A stretch of 9,819 bases of DNA, from the NCBI GenBank assembly GCA_021788565.1, contig JAJYKO010000130.1, positions 1 to 9,819 of the forward strand, read 5' to 3'. How positions within the stretch are numbered: position 1 is the stretch's first letter; every line of letters starts with the position of its first letter. The notes beneath the pieces were generated by a model. It was not told the origin of the DNA. It searched no databases and saw only the letters and a program-made list of their open reading frames with translations. Position numbers and translations under genes: made by a program. Below are positions 1 to 6,742 of this stretch, piece after piece. The stretch is from Chloroflexota bacterium. Its GTDB lineage: Bacteria; Chloroflexota; UBA6077.

Positions 1-197
1 AGCGGGCCGTCGTAGCTCTGACAGGTCGGGCAAAGACTGCCCAGCCTGGACGGGCGGCCGCAGCGTGGGCACGAGTCGACATCGAGAGGACGCATCGTGG
101 AGGTGCAGTGTGCACACAGGTCCACCCCACGAAGACCGCAGCCAGCGCATCGAGGTGGAAAGATCGTGTCCAGCAGCCGGCGGAACTCAATCCTCAA
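1..197 (-). CDS. comF: ComF family protein, N-terminal part, cut by window edge
   Basis: This is the first 65 codons or so of a ComF/ComFC-type gene that continues beyond base 1. ComF proteins are phosphoribosyltransferase-fold proteins needed for natural transformation, acting on the cytoplasmic side of DNA uptake. Translation of the minus strand gives an N-terminal LLDTIFPPRCAGCG segment, close to the typical 'LLDLLFPPRCxxCG' start of the family. Four CxxC knuckles follow (CAGC, CAHC, CPRC, CPTC), the eight-cysteine double zinc ribbon that precedes the transferase domain. The transferase domain and its PRPP-binding loop lie outside the window. The start is uncertain: TTG at 197 and TTG at 203 are both in frame, neither has a strong ribosome binding site, and both overlap the end of the DUF192 gene, which suggests translational coupling. 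The reading frame stays open to the edge. The family call is confident; the start is not. Confidence 0.85.
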   Translation of the reverse strand, partial: MRIEFRRLLDTIFPPRCAGCGLRGVDLCAHCTSTMRPLDVDSCPRCGRPSRLGSLCPTCQSYDGP

Positions 198-531
198 AGG
201 CAATTCTGTCGCCCACTTGAGTGCCGGTGCTCCGAATGGTGCCCGCTGGAAGTTCCAGTACCGCATGAGCCTTGAAAACGTAGCGGCTCACCCGCTGCGG
301 AGCGATCTCTCTCACGAGGTGGACGACCGTGCCTTCCCTGTCGACGAAGATGGCGTCGATGGAGAAGGCCATGAAGAACGTGTGGATTCCGGAACAGGGG
401 TCTATCAGCAGGCCGTCGCCGGAATCAAAGCTCTTGCGGCCCAGCAGACCCCTGGATCTGTCCCAAAAACCCGTGGCCCGGCGTCCGCGAGAGGCTACCA
501 GCTTGCCGCGTGTGGAGTTCACCGCTTTCAA
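187..531 (-). CDS. DUF192 family protein
   Basis: A 114-residue protein of the DUF192 family, small beta-rich proteins of unknown biochemical role that are often secreted or found in miscellaneous operons. The family core is clear: an N-terminal STRGKLVASR-like strand, then a WDRSRGLLGR motif (residues 23-32). A GLLIDPCSGIHTFFM segment (40-54) carries the hallmark Cys and His, IDAIFVD is at 58-64, and a C-terminal VLELPAGTI...TGTQVGDRI is at 91-110. I chose the TTG at 531 because GGGAG lies 7 bases upstream and the family homology begins there. An earlier in-frame TTG at 609 would add 26 low-complexity residues encoded in the end of tadC. No convincing signal peptide is present with the 531 start. 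It follows tadC by 25 bases and overlaps comF, so it is probably co-transcribed with the pilus genes. Its link to pilus function is unknown. Confidence 0.85.
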   Translation of the reverse strand: MKAVNSTRGKLVASRGRRATGFWDRSRGLLGRKSFDSGDGLLIDPCSGIHTFFMAFSIDAIFVDREGTVVHLVREIAPQRVSRYVFKAHAVLELPAGTIRSTGTQVGDRIAFED

Positions 532-556
532 AGAACGACTCCCGAAATCCTCTAGT

Positions 557-1501
557 CTAAAGTCCCCCGGGGCCGCCGCCGCCGAAGATCGTCGGTACCG
601 ACGGACCAAGGATCACGATGAACATAGACGGAAAGATCAGGAAGACCATAGGAAAGAGCATCTTGAGCGGGGCCTTGGCCGCCTGCTCCTCAGCGCGCTG
701 CCGCCGGAGTATCCTCATCTGATCGGCCTGCACGGTGAGCACCCTGGATATGCTGACTCCTAGCTGATCTGCCTGGATGATGGCGGAAATGAACGTATTG
801 AGATCCGGCACCTCTGTCCGGTTCACCATGTCCTTCAAGGCCTCACGTCGGGATCGCCCCATGCGGATCTCGGCGATGGCCCGCCGGAACTCCCTGGACA
901 GGGAGTTGTCGGCCTTCTCAGTGTACCGCTGAACGGCAGCATCGAACCCCAGGCCGGCCTCCACCGCGATTACCAGCAGGTCGAGCGCATCCGGCATCGC
1001 CTGTGTGATCTCCTTCTGGCGGCCCTTGATCTTGGCGCCGAGCCAGAAGCTGGGGAGCACGTAGCCTATCCCAAGGCCAACCCCAGAAAGCAGCGACGAG
1101 GTGGTCAGGTCACTTCCGGCCAGGCTCAACAGCCCAAAGACCAGTCCTGCCATCACCACCATGCTTACCCCGACAATCCCTATGAAGTCGTTGGCGGTCA
1201 GGTTGTTGGGGTTTCCTGCCAGCACGAGCTTTTTGTGAAGGCCGCTGAGAGTTGCCTCGTCCTCTGTTCTCCTGGCCCTTGGCACGAACCGCTGAATGAG
1301 CCTTGAAACCTGACCAATCATTGGTCGGAGCACGCGGTCGATAAACGGCTGCTCCAGCTCGATCTCCTCGAGAGTTCTGGGCCTATCCGCGAACTTGGCC
1401 AGCCTCGATCTAACCGGGTCCGGCTCGGTCTGCGGCAGGTATATTCCGATCATGACCAGAAGAATGGCACCAGCCGCGAGACATGCCATTAGGATCGCCA
1501 T
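557..1501 (-). CDS. tadC: TadC, Tad pilus inner-membrane platform protein (type II secretion F domain)
   Basis: A 314-residue integral membrane protein of the GspF/T2SSF family that pairs with TadB to form the platform on which the CpaF ATPase drives Flp pilus assembly. An N-terminal membrane segment lies at residues 4-21 and a second hydrophobic block at 106-150. The cytoplasmic T2SSF helical domain follows (about 168-290), beginning MPDALDLLVIAVEAGLGFDAA, and the last membrane helix is at about 280-300. The placement after tadB and the order of membrane segments fit TadC rather than TadB. The ATG at 1501 is preceded by GGGAGAGG, and the gap to tadB is only 13 bases. The tail is Gly/Pro-rich (GGGGPGG). 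Length and layout are normal for the family. Confidence 0.93.
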   Translation of the reverse strand: MAILMACLAAGAILLVMIGIYLPQTEPDPVRSRLAKFADRPRTLEEIELEQPFIDRVLRPMIGQVSRLIQRFVPRARRTEDEATLSGLHKKLVLAGNPNNLTANDFIGIVGVSMVVMAGLVFGLLSLAGSDLTTSSLLSGVGLGIGYVLPSFWLGAKIKGRQKEITQAMPDALDLLVIAVEAGLGFDAAVQRYTEKADNSLSREFRRAIAEIRMGRSRREALKDMVNRTEVPDLNTFISAIIQADQLGVSISRVLTVQADQMRILRRQRAEEQAAKAPLKMLFPMVFLIFPSMFIVILGPSVPTIFGGGGPGGL

Positions 1502-1514
1502 ATGCGCCCTCTCC

Positions 1515-2486
1515 CTAAACTTCGATAGCCACGATCCTGCGGATGGCTATGAACCCTAGGACAATGCCCAGGCCTCCGCAGATCGGCATGACCATATACC
1601 ACCCGGGGCTGAACAACTTCATAATGTAGGTTGGGTTGAGCAGCAGTAGAACGCCAGCCAGGGCAAGCGGGAGCCCGGAGATGATGTAACCGGCCATTGA
1701 CTGTTGCGCAGTCAGGACCTTGATCTCTCCCTTGATCCGTACCCTTTCTCTGATGGTTGTTCCGATGGTGTCCAGGATCCTGGAGAGGTTACCTCCGACC
1801 TCGTGCTGAACCTTGATGGCTGTGACCATCAGGTCCAGGTCGTCGCTCGCTATGCGGCGTACCAGGTTTTCCAGCGCCCTCTCGGGCGACAGCCCCAGGC
1901 CGACCTCTCGGACAACCCGCCCGAACTCCTCCCCCATAGGCGCCGGAGTCTCCCTTGCAACGAGTTCCATTGCCTGCAACAGGCTGTAGCCCGATCTCAG
2001 CGAATTGGCCATGATCCCGACGGTGTCCCCGAGTTGGCCGCTGAAAGCGGCCAGCCGCTTGTGCTCCCGACTCCTGACATACCATCTAGGGAGGTAGAGG
2101 GAGGTCAGCCCGAAGAGCAAGCCTGCCACGAGAGTTCCAGAAATCAGCGAGGCCAGTAGAGCGGTGATGATGGCCAGAATCAAACTGACCACGAGGTACT
2201 CGGATACCGTCAGCTTGAGGTTGGCCCTGGCCAGGTCGAGGGAGATTTGCTGTGCGAAACCCCTGTTGGCAACGGCGCGCTCCACTGTCCTGGTGACGGC
2301 ATCGGTGATAGGTGCATTCCGCTGGCGCTGGTTGGCTTCGGCCAACTCCTTCCACGTCGGCTGTCTGCTGCCATAGCGCGATAGCCTGTCGTCGATGACG
2401 CCGCGCTCTGGTCGAGCCACCCAGCTAATCCCCAGTACGATCAACAGCAGTCCCAGAAAGGCGCCTATACCCAGAATAAGGGCCAC
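1515..2486 (-). CDS. tadB: TadB, Tad pilus inner-membrane platform protein (type II secretion F domain)
   Basis: A 323-residue membrane protein, the first of the two GspF-like platform proteins. It has an N-terminal transmembrane helix (about 3-22), a cytoplasmic linker, and a hydrophobic pair at about 96-135. A T2SSF domain follows at about 149-274 (GDTVGIMANSLRSGYSLLQAM near its start, with HEVGGNLSRILDTI typical of the second half). Two membrane helices lie at the C-terminus (267-286 and 298-315). The GTG start at 2486 is set by AGGAGGG a few bases upstream. That Shine-Dalgarno sequence contains the TAG stop of cpaF, so the two genes are separated by only 10 bases and are likely to be translationally coupled. 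It is expected to bind TadC and the CpaF hexamer. Nothing is missing or truncated. Confidence 0.93.
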   Translation of the reverse strand: MALILGIGAFLGLLLIVLGISWVARPERGVIDDRLSRYGSRQPTWKELAEANQRQRNAPITDAVTRTVERAVANRGFAQQISLDLARANLKLTVSEYLVVSLILAIITALLASLISGTLVAGLLFGLTSLYLPRWYVRSREHKRLAAFSGQLGDTVGIMANSLRSGYSLLQAMELVARETPAPMGEEFGRVVREVGLGLSPERALENLVRRIASDDLDLMVTAIKVQHEVGGNLSRILDTIGTTIRERVRIKGEIKVLTAQQSMAGYIISGLPLALAGVLLLLNPTYIMKLFSPGWYMVMPICGGLGIVLGFIAIRRIVAIEV

Positions 2487-2496
2487 GACTTCCCTC

Positions 2497-3930
2497 CTAG
2501 AAGAACCTGTCCGACACCCCGAATATGGAGGGTGGCAGATGGATGTTCGCCTCTTCGAACCTGTTCATGAACTTGGGACGAATTCCGGTCGGCTTGATCC
2601 GCCCCATGATCTTGCCTCCCTCCTCACCGAGCTGCTCGAAGACGAAGATATCCTGCAGCACGATGACGTCCCCCTCCATACCCTGTACTTCGGCGATATT
2701 GGTAATTCGACGTGAGCCGTCTCTCAGCCTCGCCTGCTGGACTATCACGTCCATAGCCGCCGCTATCTGCTCTCGGATGGCCCGCAAAGGTAGGTCCATT
2801 CCGGCCATAAGCACCATGGTTTCCAGTCGGGAGAGGATGTCACGAGGGGAATTGGCGTGGCCGGTAGTCAGGGAGCCATCGTGGCCGGTGTTCATCGCCT
2901 GGAGCATGTCTAGCGCCTCGGCGCCTCGGCACTCGCCTACTACGATCCGATCGGGTCTCATGCGCAGGGCGTTGATCACCAGGTCTCTGATCTTCACCGA
3001 CCCTTTGCCCTCGATGTTAGCGGGACGGGACTCCAGACGGACCACGTGATCCTGTCGAAGCTGGAGTTCGGCCGCGTCCTCTATAGTCACGATTCGCTCA
3101 TCGTTGGGGATGAACGAAGAGAGAACATTCAGCAAAGTGGTCTTGCCAGAGCCGGTGCCGCCGGACACGATGACGTTCATGCGGGCCCGCACGCATGCCT
3201 TCAGAAACTCGGCTAACTCGGGTGTCATGCTCCCGAACCGGATCAGGTCATCCACCGTAAACGGCGTTTTCGCGAATTTCCGGATTGTGACGGTCGGCCC
3301 TACTAGGGATAGTGGCGGGATAATAGCGTTCACGCGGGAACCGTCCGGCAGGCGGGCGTCCACCATCGGCGAACTCTCGTCGATGTGCCTGCCAAGTGGC
3401 GAGACGATTCTGTCGATGATCCGCATGACGTGCTCGTCGTCGTCGAACGCCACGTCGGTCTTGCGGAGTTTGCCCTTCTGCTCCACGTATATCGATTTTG
3501 GTCCGTTGACCATGACTTCCGAGATCGTTGCGTCCTGCAGGAGCGGTTCGATAGGACCGAAGCCGCGGATTTCGGCGTACACCTCTTCGAACAGCCTCTG
3601 CCTCTCGATCCTGGTCAGAACGGTTCCCTCCTGTTCGATCACCTGGTCGAACAGGGCTTGTATCGACTGCTTAACCTGCGCCTCGTTGGTGAGGTCGCTC
3701 TTCGGGTCAAGTTCGGCGATGACCTTCTGCTGCACCCGAAGCCTCAAGTCCCGGGACACGTTACGCGCTGCCTCGGACGCTGCAACAACCGGAGGTCGCC
3801 ATACAGGCTGCTGCTCCGGAGCGGGCTGTGGTGGAGCAACGTGGTTCACAGGCACGGCAGGTTGCGGTGCGGCCGTGGGGGCCGCGGTGGGTGCAGATAC
3901 GATTGTCTCAATTCGATTGAGAAGGCCCAT
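2497..3930 (-). CDS. cpaF: CpaF/TadA, Tad pilus secretion ATPase
   Basis: A 477-residue cytoplasmic ATPase of the VirB11/GspE superfamily, CpaF/TadA branch, that powers Flp pilus extension (and retraction in studied systems). An N-terminal Ala/Pro-rich linker (about 12-48, with PTAAPTAAP) precedes the N-terminal domain (about 55-220, with the family motif EVMVNGP at 138-144). The ATPase core has Walker A GGTGSGKTT at 257-265, an Asp box VTIEDAAELQL at 281-291 and Walker B PDRIVVGECRGAEA ending at 339, with the catalytic Glu at 333. The His box TGHDGSLTTGHANSPRD is at 348-364. All catalytic elements are intact. The ATG at 3930 overlaps the cpaE stop as TGATG, and GGGGAG lies 6 bases upstream, so the coupling to cpaE is tight. 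Length is normal for the family. Confidence 0.96.
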   Translation of the reverse strand: MGLLNRIETIVSAPTAAPTAAPQPAVPVNHVAPPQPAPEQQPVWRPPVVAASEAARNVSRDLRLRVQQKVIAELDPKSDLTNEAQVKQSIQALFDQVIEQEGTVLTRIERQRLFEEVYAEIRGFGPIEPLLQDATISEVMVNGPKSIYVEQKGKLRKTDVAFDDDEHVMRIIDRIVSPLGRHIDESSPMVDARLPDGSRVNAIIPPLSLVGPTVTIRKFAKTPFTVDDLIRFGSMTPELAEFLKACVRARMNVIVSGGTGSGKTTLLNVLSSFIPNDERIVTIEDAAELQLRQDHVVRLESRPANIEGKGSVKIRDLVINALRMRPDRIVVGECRGAEALDMLQAMNTGHDGSLTTGHANSPRDILSRLETMVLMAGMDLPLRAIREQIAAAMDVIVQQARLRDGSRRITNIAEVQGMEGDVIVLQDIFVFEQLGEEGGKIMGRIKPTGIRPKFMNRFEEANIHLPPSIFGVSDRFF

Positions 3931-5234
3931 CAGACACTCCCCTTCCTGGATGCGAAGGACAGTAGCCTGAGCCTGCCACGAGTTGCTCCGGATTTGCCTT
4001 CGCGGGCTGTCGGTGCTGTCCCAACGACTTTGTCGCGAACTTCGGCCGCGTCGGCTTCTGTAAGGACCTCTGCGGCGAGTTCAAAGATGCCCTTGGCCAC
4101 CAGGCTATCGCGATTTGACACGACTACTGGCACGCCTTGATTGACTGCCGCCGTCACGACCTGCCCCGCGTTCACAATCTTGGCCGAGACCTTGAACCGT
4201 ATGCTCTCCTCGATATCGGCTACGTCGATCCCGCCCGTGCTGTCGGCTCGATTGAGGACCAGCATCAGCTTATCATGGGAGTAGTGCAGGGCCTCCGCCA
4301 CTTCGAGGAAAAGCTTGATGTTCTTGATGGCGGGCATCTCCAGGGCAGCCAGTACCAGGATGCGATCGGAAAGGTCGAGGGCGCTCAGCATCGTGTCGTC
4401 AAAGCTGGCGTGAGTGTCCACTACTACGTAATCGTAAAGTGATTTCAGCAGCGTCAGTATCTTGCGGATGTGCTCCGCGCTGACCAGTTCGGCCAGTTCG
4501 GGACGAGCCGGCGCCAGCAACACCCTCACCCCGCTGTTGTGCTCGACCAGGACCCCTTCAAGCAGGTCTTGATCAAGGGTGCTGATGTTGGCCACGAGAT
4601 CCGATATTGTCTTGTTGGAAGGCAAATTGAGCATGATACCTATGTCGCCGAACAGCAGGCTGCAGTCGACGAGTGCGACCCTCTTGCCGGTAAGGGAGCG
4701 AATGGCGATGGCGAGGTTGGTAGCTATCGTGGTGCGGCCGACACCGCCCTTGGGGCTGAATACTGCCATCATCCGACCCGAGGGAAGCGGGGCCTGAGCG
4801 ACAACAGGCGCAACTGCAGGTAGCTGCATCGCAGCCAGCCGCGCCCGCTTTTCGGCCCCGAGCTCATGTACTTGCCTGATACTGCCCGCCAGTTCATCGC
4901 CTGTGAAGGGCTTTATTAGATATTCTCGAGCTCCAGCCAACATGGCACGTCGCAGGAAGTCAGGCTCCCCCTGGACGGACATCATGATCACTTCGCACTC
5001 GGGATTGGAGCCATATATCGCCTCGGTTGCGGCGATGCCGTCCATGCCCGGCATGTTGATGTCCATGAGGATGACGTCTGGACGTTTCTCCCTGGCCATC
5101 CGGATTCCCTGCTGGGCATCCGCGGCGGAGCTAACTACCTCGATGTCTCGCTCGAAGTAGAGGAGCTTGGTGATGCTGTCTCGCGTATCGGCGAAGTCGT
5201 CCACGATCAGCACCTTTATCTTCGTCTCAGACAA
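3930..5234 (-). CDS. cpaE: CpaE/TadZ, receiver domain fused to ParA/MinD-like ATPase
   Basis: A 434-residue TadZ/CpaE protein, which marks the site of Tad pilus assembly. Residues 5-122 form a CheY-like receiver with the full set of key residues: D12/D13, phosphoacceptor D58 (in VILMDINMPGMDG), S86 at the Thr/Ser switch and K108 (KPF). After a Pro/Ala linker comes a ParA/MinD-type domain (about 154-390). Its deviant Walker A PKGGVGRTT lies at 161-169, with the signature Lys at 162 kept, but Arg167 replaces the usual P-loop Lys. LVDCSLLFGDIG (188-199) and VVVDTH (270-275) follow as the switch and Walker B regions. The C-terminal 30 residues are basic and look unstructured. The TTG start at 5234 has GGAGG 6 bases upstream. 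It lies 44 bases after cpaB and overlaps cpaF by one base. The intact receiver suggests phosphorylation control; the partner kinase is inferred, not shown. Confidence 0.93.
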   Translation of the reverse strand: MSETKIKVLIVDDFADTRDSITKLLYFERDIEVVSSAADAQQGIRMAREKRPDVILMDINMPGMDGIAATEAIYGSNPECEVIMMSVQGEPDFLRRAMLAGAREYLIKPFTGDELAGSIRQVHELGAEKRARLAAMQLPAVAPVVAQAPLPSGRMMAVFSPKGGVGRTTIATNLAIAIRSLTGKRVALVDCSLLFGDIGIMLNLPSNKTISDLVANISTLDQDLLEGVLVEHNSGVRVLLAPARPELAELVSAEHIRKILTLLKSLYDYVVVDTHASFDDTMLSALDLSDRILVLAALEMPAIKNIKLFLEVAEALHYSHDKLMLVLNRADSTGGIDVADIEESIRFKVSAKIVNAGQVVTAAVNQGVPVVVSNRDSLVAKGIFELAAEVLTEADAAEVRDKVVGTAPTAREGKSGATRGRLRLLSFASRKGSV

Positions 5235-5278
5235 GCGGAACCTCCATTCAGACCGCTTCCACCGGCCGGCTGTCGTCT

Positions 5279-6076
5279 CTACTGGATCGGCTGGGCCAAC
5301 TGGAAGTTGAACTTCTTGAAAATGTAGTTCTCGGTAATAGGTTCCGTGGTAACTGGCTCGCGGTCGTCAGGATGCCGGAGCACGTAGTCTATGACCCCTC
5401 CAGAGTCCTTGGCCCACTTGAGGATTAGGGCGTCCTGGTGGCTCACCTGGAAGGTGATCGATCCCTTCCCAGCCGTGGCATTGTTCGCTTGTCCAGCCGC
5501 GGGGAAGGTGCCAATCTGCAACACCTCCAGGTTCTGCAGGAGCGTTTGGGTAACCGCGGGGATCGATGCGCTGGCGGCCGCGCCCTGGCTCCCTTGAGCA
5601 CCGCCCGAGGTTGCCGCCTTCTGAAGGGAAAGCGTGAGCAGCATGTCAACACGATCGCCCGGCCGAACCGCCCCCGTCGGCGTGAGGAGGTCGCTGCCAG
5701 CTAGTGTCATCGCAACCATCCCCTTCTTGAGGGCGAATGACGGGCCAGCTTTGCCCGCGGTGTCCGCCAGTTTGCCCTGGATGACGATCTCGTTCTTGAA
5801 AATGCGCGTTAAAGGGTACTTGCCGACCACATCGCTCAACTTCGTGGCCGCGCTCTCAGGAACCATTCCAGCGGGTACTTTAGTGAGGGTAACCGCCGTA
5901 GCGGGCACTGGCATCCTTTCCGGCAGTTCAGCCGTAGCTACGACAACGTCCTGGGTCGGAATCTGGCTGGCGACCGTCGCCGCCTGCTGGGCAGTCATGT
6001 AAACGTACGCCCCCACACCCAACGCCACAAGGGCTCCGAGCACTACTAAGACGATGCCGATCCGTTTTCTTTTCAC
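5279..6076 (-). CDS. cpaB: CpaB/RcpC, Flp pilus assembly protein with SAF domain
   Basis: A 265-residue Flp pilus assembly protein. A basic start (KRKR) and one transmembrane helix (about 6-27) anchor it with the rest outside the cytoplasm. A SAF-like domain at about 42-104 contains VVVATAELPERMPVPATAVT and a KYPLTRIFKNEIV segment. An RcpC/CpaB domain follows at about 113-240 (ALKKGMVAMTLAGSDLLTP, then AVRPGDRVDML). A Gly/Ala/Ser-rich loop at 154-172 sits inside that domain. In Gram-negative systems CpaB helps the secretin; with no secretin here it probably contacts the cell wall, which is inference. The GTG start at 6076 has GGGAG 8 bases upstream. It heads the packed operon cpaB-cpaE-cpaF-tadB-tadC and has a promoter-like sequence about 100 bases upstream. 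Confidence 0.92.
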   Translation of the reverse strand: MKRKRIGIVLVVLGALVALGVGAYVYMTAQQAATVASQIPTQDVVVATAELPERMPVPATAVTLTKVPAGMVPESAATKLSDVVGKYPLTRIFKNEIVIQGKLADTAGKAGPSFALKKGMVAMTLAGSDLLTPTGAVRPGDRVDMLLTLSLQKAATSGGAQGSQGAAASASIPAVTQTLLQNLEVLQIGTFPAAGQANNATAGKGSITFQVSHQDALILKWAKDSGGVIDYVLRHPDDREPVTTEPITENYIFKKFNFQLAQPIQ

Positions 6077-6096
6077 TTGCCGATCTCCCTGGACGT

Positions 6097-6117
6097 ATTC
6101 GTGACAGGATTACGAAT
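6097..6117. repeat. Inverted repeat in the cpaB leader, 6-base arms
   Basis: Perfect arms ATTCGT (6097-6102) and ACGAAT (6112-6117) are separated by 9 bases. It lies 20 bases before the cpaB start and just upstream of its ribosome binding site on the minus strand. It could be a small RNA hairpin or a protein site. Arms of this length can arise by chance, so the function is unproven. Confidence 0.3.
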
Positions 6118-6133
6118 GCGATGCCGCTACCTT

Positions 6134-6158
6134 CGGCCCGTTCCCCTGGCAGGGGCCG
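6134..6158. repeat. GC-rich inverted repeat in the cpaB leader
   Basis: Arms CGGCCC (6134-6139) and GGGCCG (6153-6158) can form a stem, and nested inside is the near-perfect dyad CCCCTGGCAGGGG (6143-6155). No T-run follows on either strand, so this is not a canonical intrinsic terminator. It lies between the candidate promoter at 6177-6206 and cpaB, so it would be in the 5' leader of the operon message, where it could act as a processing or attenuation hairpin or an operator. Confidence 0.35.
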
Positions 6159-6176
6159 TCATCACAAGCCTCGGCG

Positions 6177-6206
6177 ATTGTAGGAGGCTGTCCCGGCCAG
6201 CTTCAA
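6177..6206 (-). promoter_or_regulatory. Candidate sigma70-type promoter for the cpaB operon
   Basis: On the minus strand the sequence reads TTGAAG (6206-6201), 18 bases, TACAAT (6182-6177): four of six and five of six matches to the housekeeping -35 and -10 consensus. Transcription would begin near 6170, leaving a leader of about 95 bases that contains the two inverted repeats before cpaB. If real, the assembly genes could be transcribed independently of flp. It was found by eye only. Confidence 0.42.
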
Positions 6207-6307
6207 TAGGACGATGGTACCAGTCAGGGCGGAGGTGCCTGTCGCGACTCTGATAGAGCGATTTTCAGCCTAGCAAGCGCAGTCGGATGTACAGCAGCTC
6301 CCAGACG

Positions 6308-6502
6308 CTACTGCGCTCGGGTCTCACGGCGTTGTACCTCGCCTTGGCAGTTGATTGCGCTACGCGTTGGCAGCGTATCGGGGGACGCCGCCACGTCAGT
6401 GGGAGCTGGTACCGGAACCGAGGTTGCAGCAGAAGGCGGGGTAGCCGTGGGAGCCGTTGTGGCGGTTGGCGTTGGGGGTACCGTCGCCGGACCCGATACC
6501 AC
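6308..6502 (-). CDS. Doubtful Pro/Thr/Ala-rich small ORF downstream of flp
   Basis: A 64-codon frame starting at GTG. Residues 7-35 are rich in Pro, Thr, Ala, Ser and Val (TVPPTPTATTAPTA and similar), a composition common in the stalk or linker regions of secreted Chloroflexota proteins. The rest has no recognisable domain. It has no signal peptide and no clear ribosome binding site, and its start lies two codons after an in-frame TGA. It is in the same frame as flp, separated from it by the flp TAG, 15 sense codons and that TGA. It could be a small exported peptide, the remnant of a longer tail or of a lost gene, or chance. I do not recognise it, and expression is unproven. Confidence 0.25.
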   Translation of the reverse strand: MVSGPATVPPTPTATTAPTATPPSAATSVPVPAPTDVAASPDTLPTRSAINCQGEVQRRETRAQ

Positions 6503-6553
6503 AGATCAGATAGACGGCGAAGTCTGTAATATCGGGTCCGCGCACTCCACGAG

Positions 6554-6742
6554 CTACACGCCGCTGAGGGAGTTGCTGGCGGTGTTGAAGATGTCTGCGA
6601 TCTTGGGACCTAGGATCACCAGCGCAGCTATGACAACGATGGCAACCAGGGCGATAATCAGACCGTACTCCACCATTCCCTGACCTTCCTCCTCGTCCCG
6701 GGTGGTGATCGAAACGAAGAGCCTTTTCAAGAGATCCAGCAT
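6554..6742 (-). CDS. flp: Flp family type IVb pilin (major pilus subunit precursor)
   Basis: A 62-residue Flp prepilin. The leader (residues 1-20) is amphipathic and ends in an acidic DEEEG stretch. The prepilin peptidase site is G20|Q21, giving the Flp signature G/XXXXEY as G|QGMVEY, with Glu+5 and Tyr+6 of the mature protein intact. A continuous hydrophobic helix follows (about 27-49, GLIIALVAIVVIAALVIL), then a short polar tail (ADIFNTASNSLSGV). The mature subunit would be about 42 residues. I chose the ATG at 6742 because AAGGAGG lies 5-6 bases upstream; the in-frame GTG at 6757 would put that ribosome binding site inside the gene. The consensus ribosome binding site fits strong expression. 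No prepilin peptidase is in the window, so processing must rely on an enzyme encoded elsewhere. Confidence 0.95.
   Translation of the reverse strand: MLDLLKRLFVSITTRDEEEGQGMVEYGLIIALVAIVVIAALVILGPKIADIFNTASNSLSGV

Larger units (their letters stand above)
6077..6553. other. Long gap between flp and cpaB without a sure gene
   Basis: These 477 bases separate the pilin from the assembly operon. They hold the doubtful Pro/Thr-rich ORF (6502-6308), a promoter-like sequence (6206-6177), two inverted repeats (6158-6134 and 6117-6097) and the cpaB ribosome binding site. No hairpin followed by a T-run was seen behind flp on the minus strand. No TadE-like or prepilin peptidase gene is present, although such genes often sit near flp in other loci. 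Confidence 0.6.

Noticed and set aside
532..609. Longer DUF192 protein starting at TTG 609
   Set aside because: The extra 26 residues are encoded within the end of tadC and have no family similarity, while GGGAG is correctly placed for the TTG at 531.
3104..4140. Long open frames on the plus strand (3104-3970 and 3385-4140)
   Set aside because: They lie antisense to cpaF and the end of cpaE, both with complete family motifs. The plus-strand translations show no recognisable domain and follow from the GC-rich codon pattern of the real genes.
6143..6155. CCCCTGGCAGGGG as an intrinsic terminator for flp
   Set aside because: The one-base centre is too tight for a hairpin by itself, and no T-run follows on either strand.
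6351..6683. Plus-strand frame rich in Gly, Val and Ala
   Set aside because: It runs antisense through the flp gene and mirrors the Pro/Thr-rich minus-strand segment. No ribosome binding site or domain supports it.
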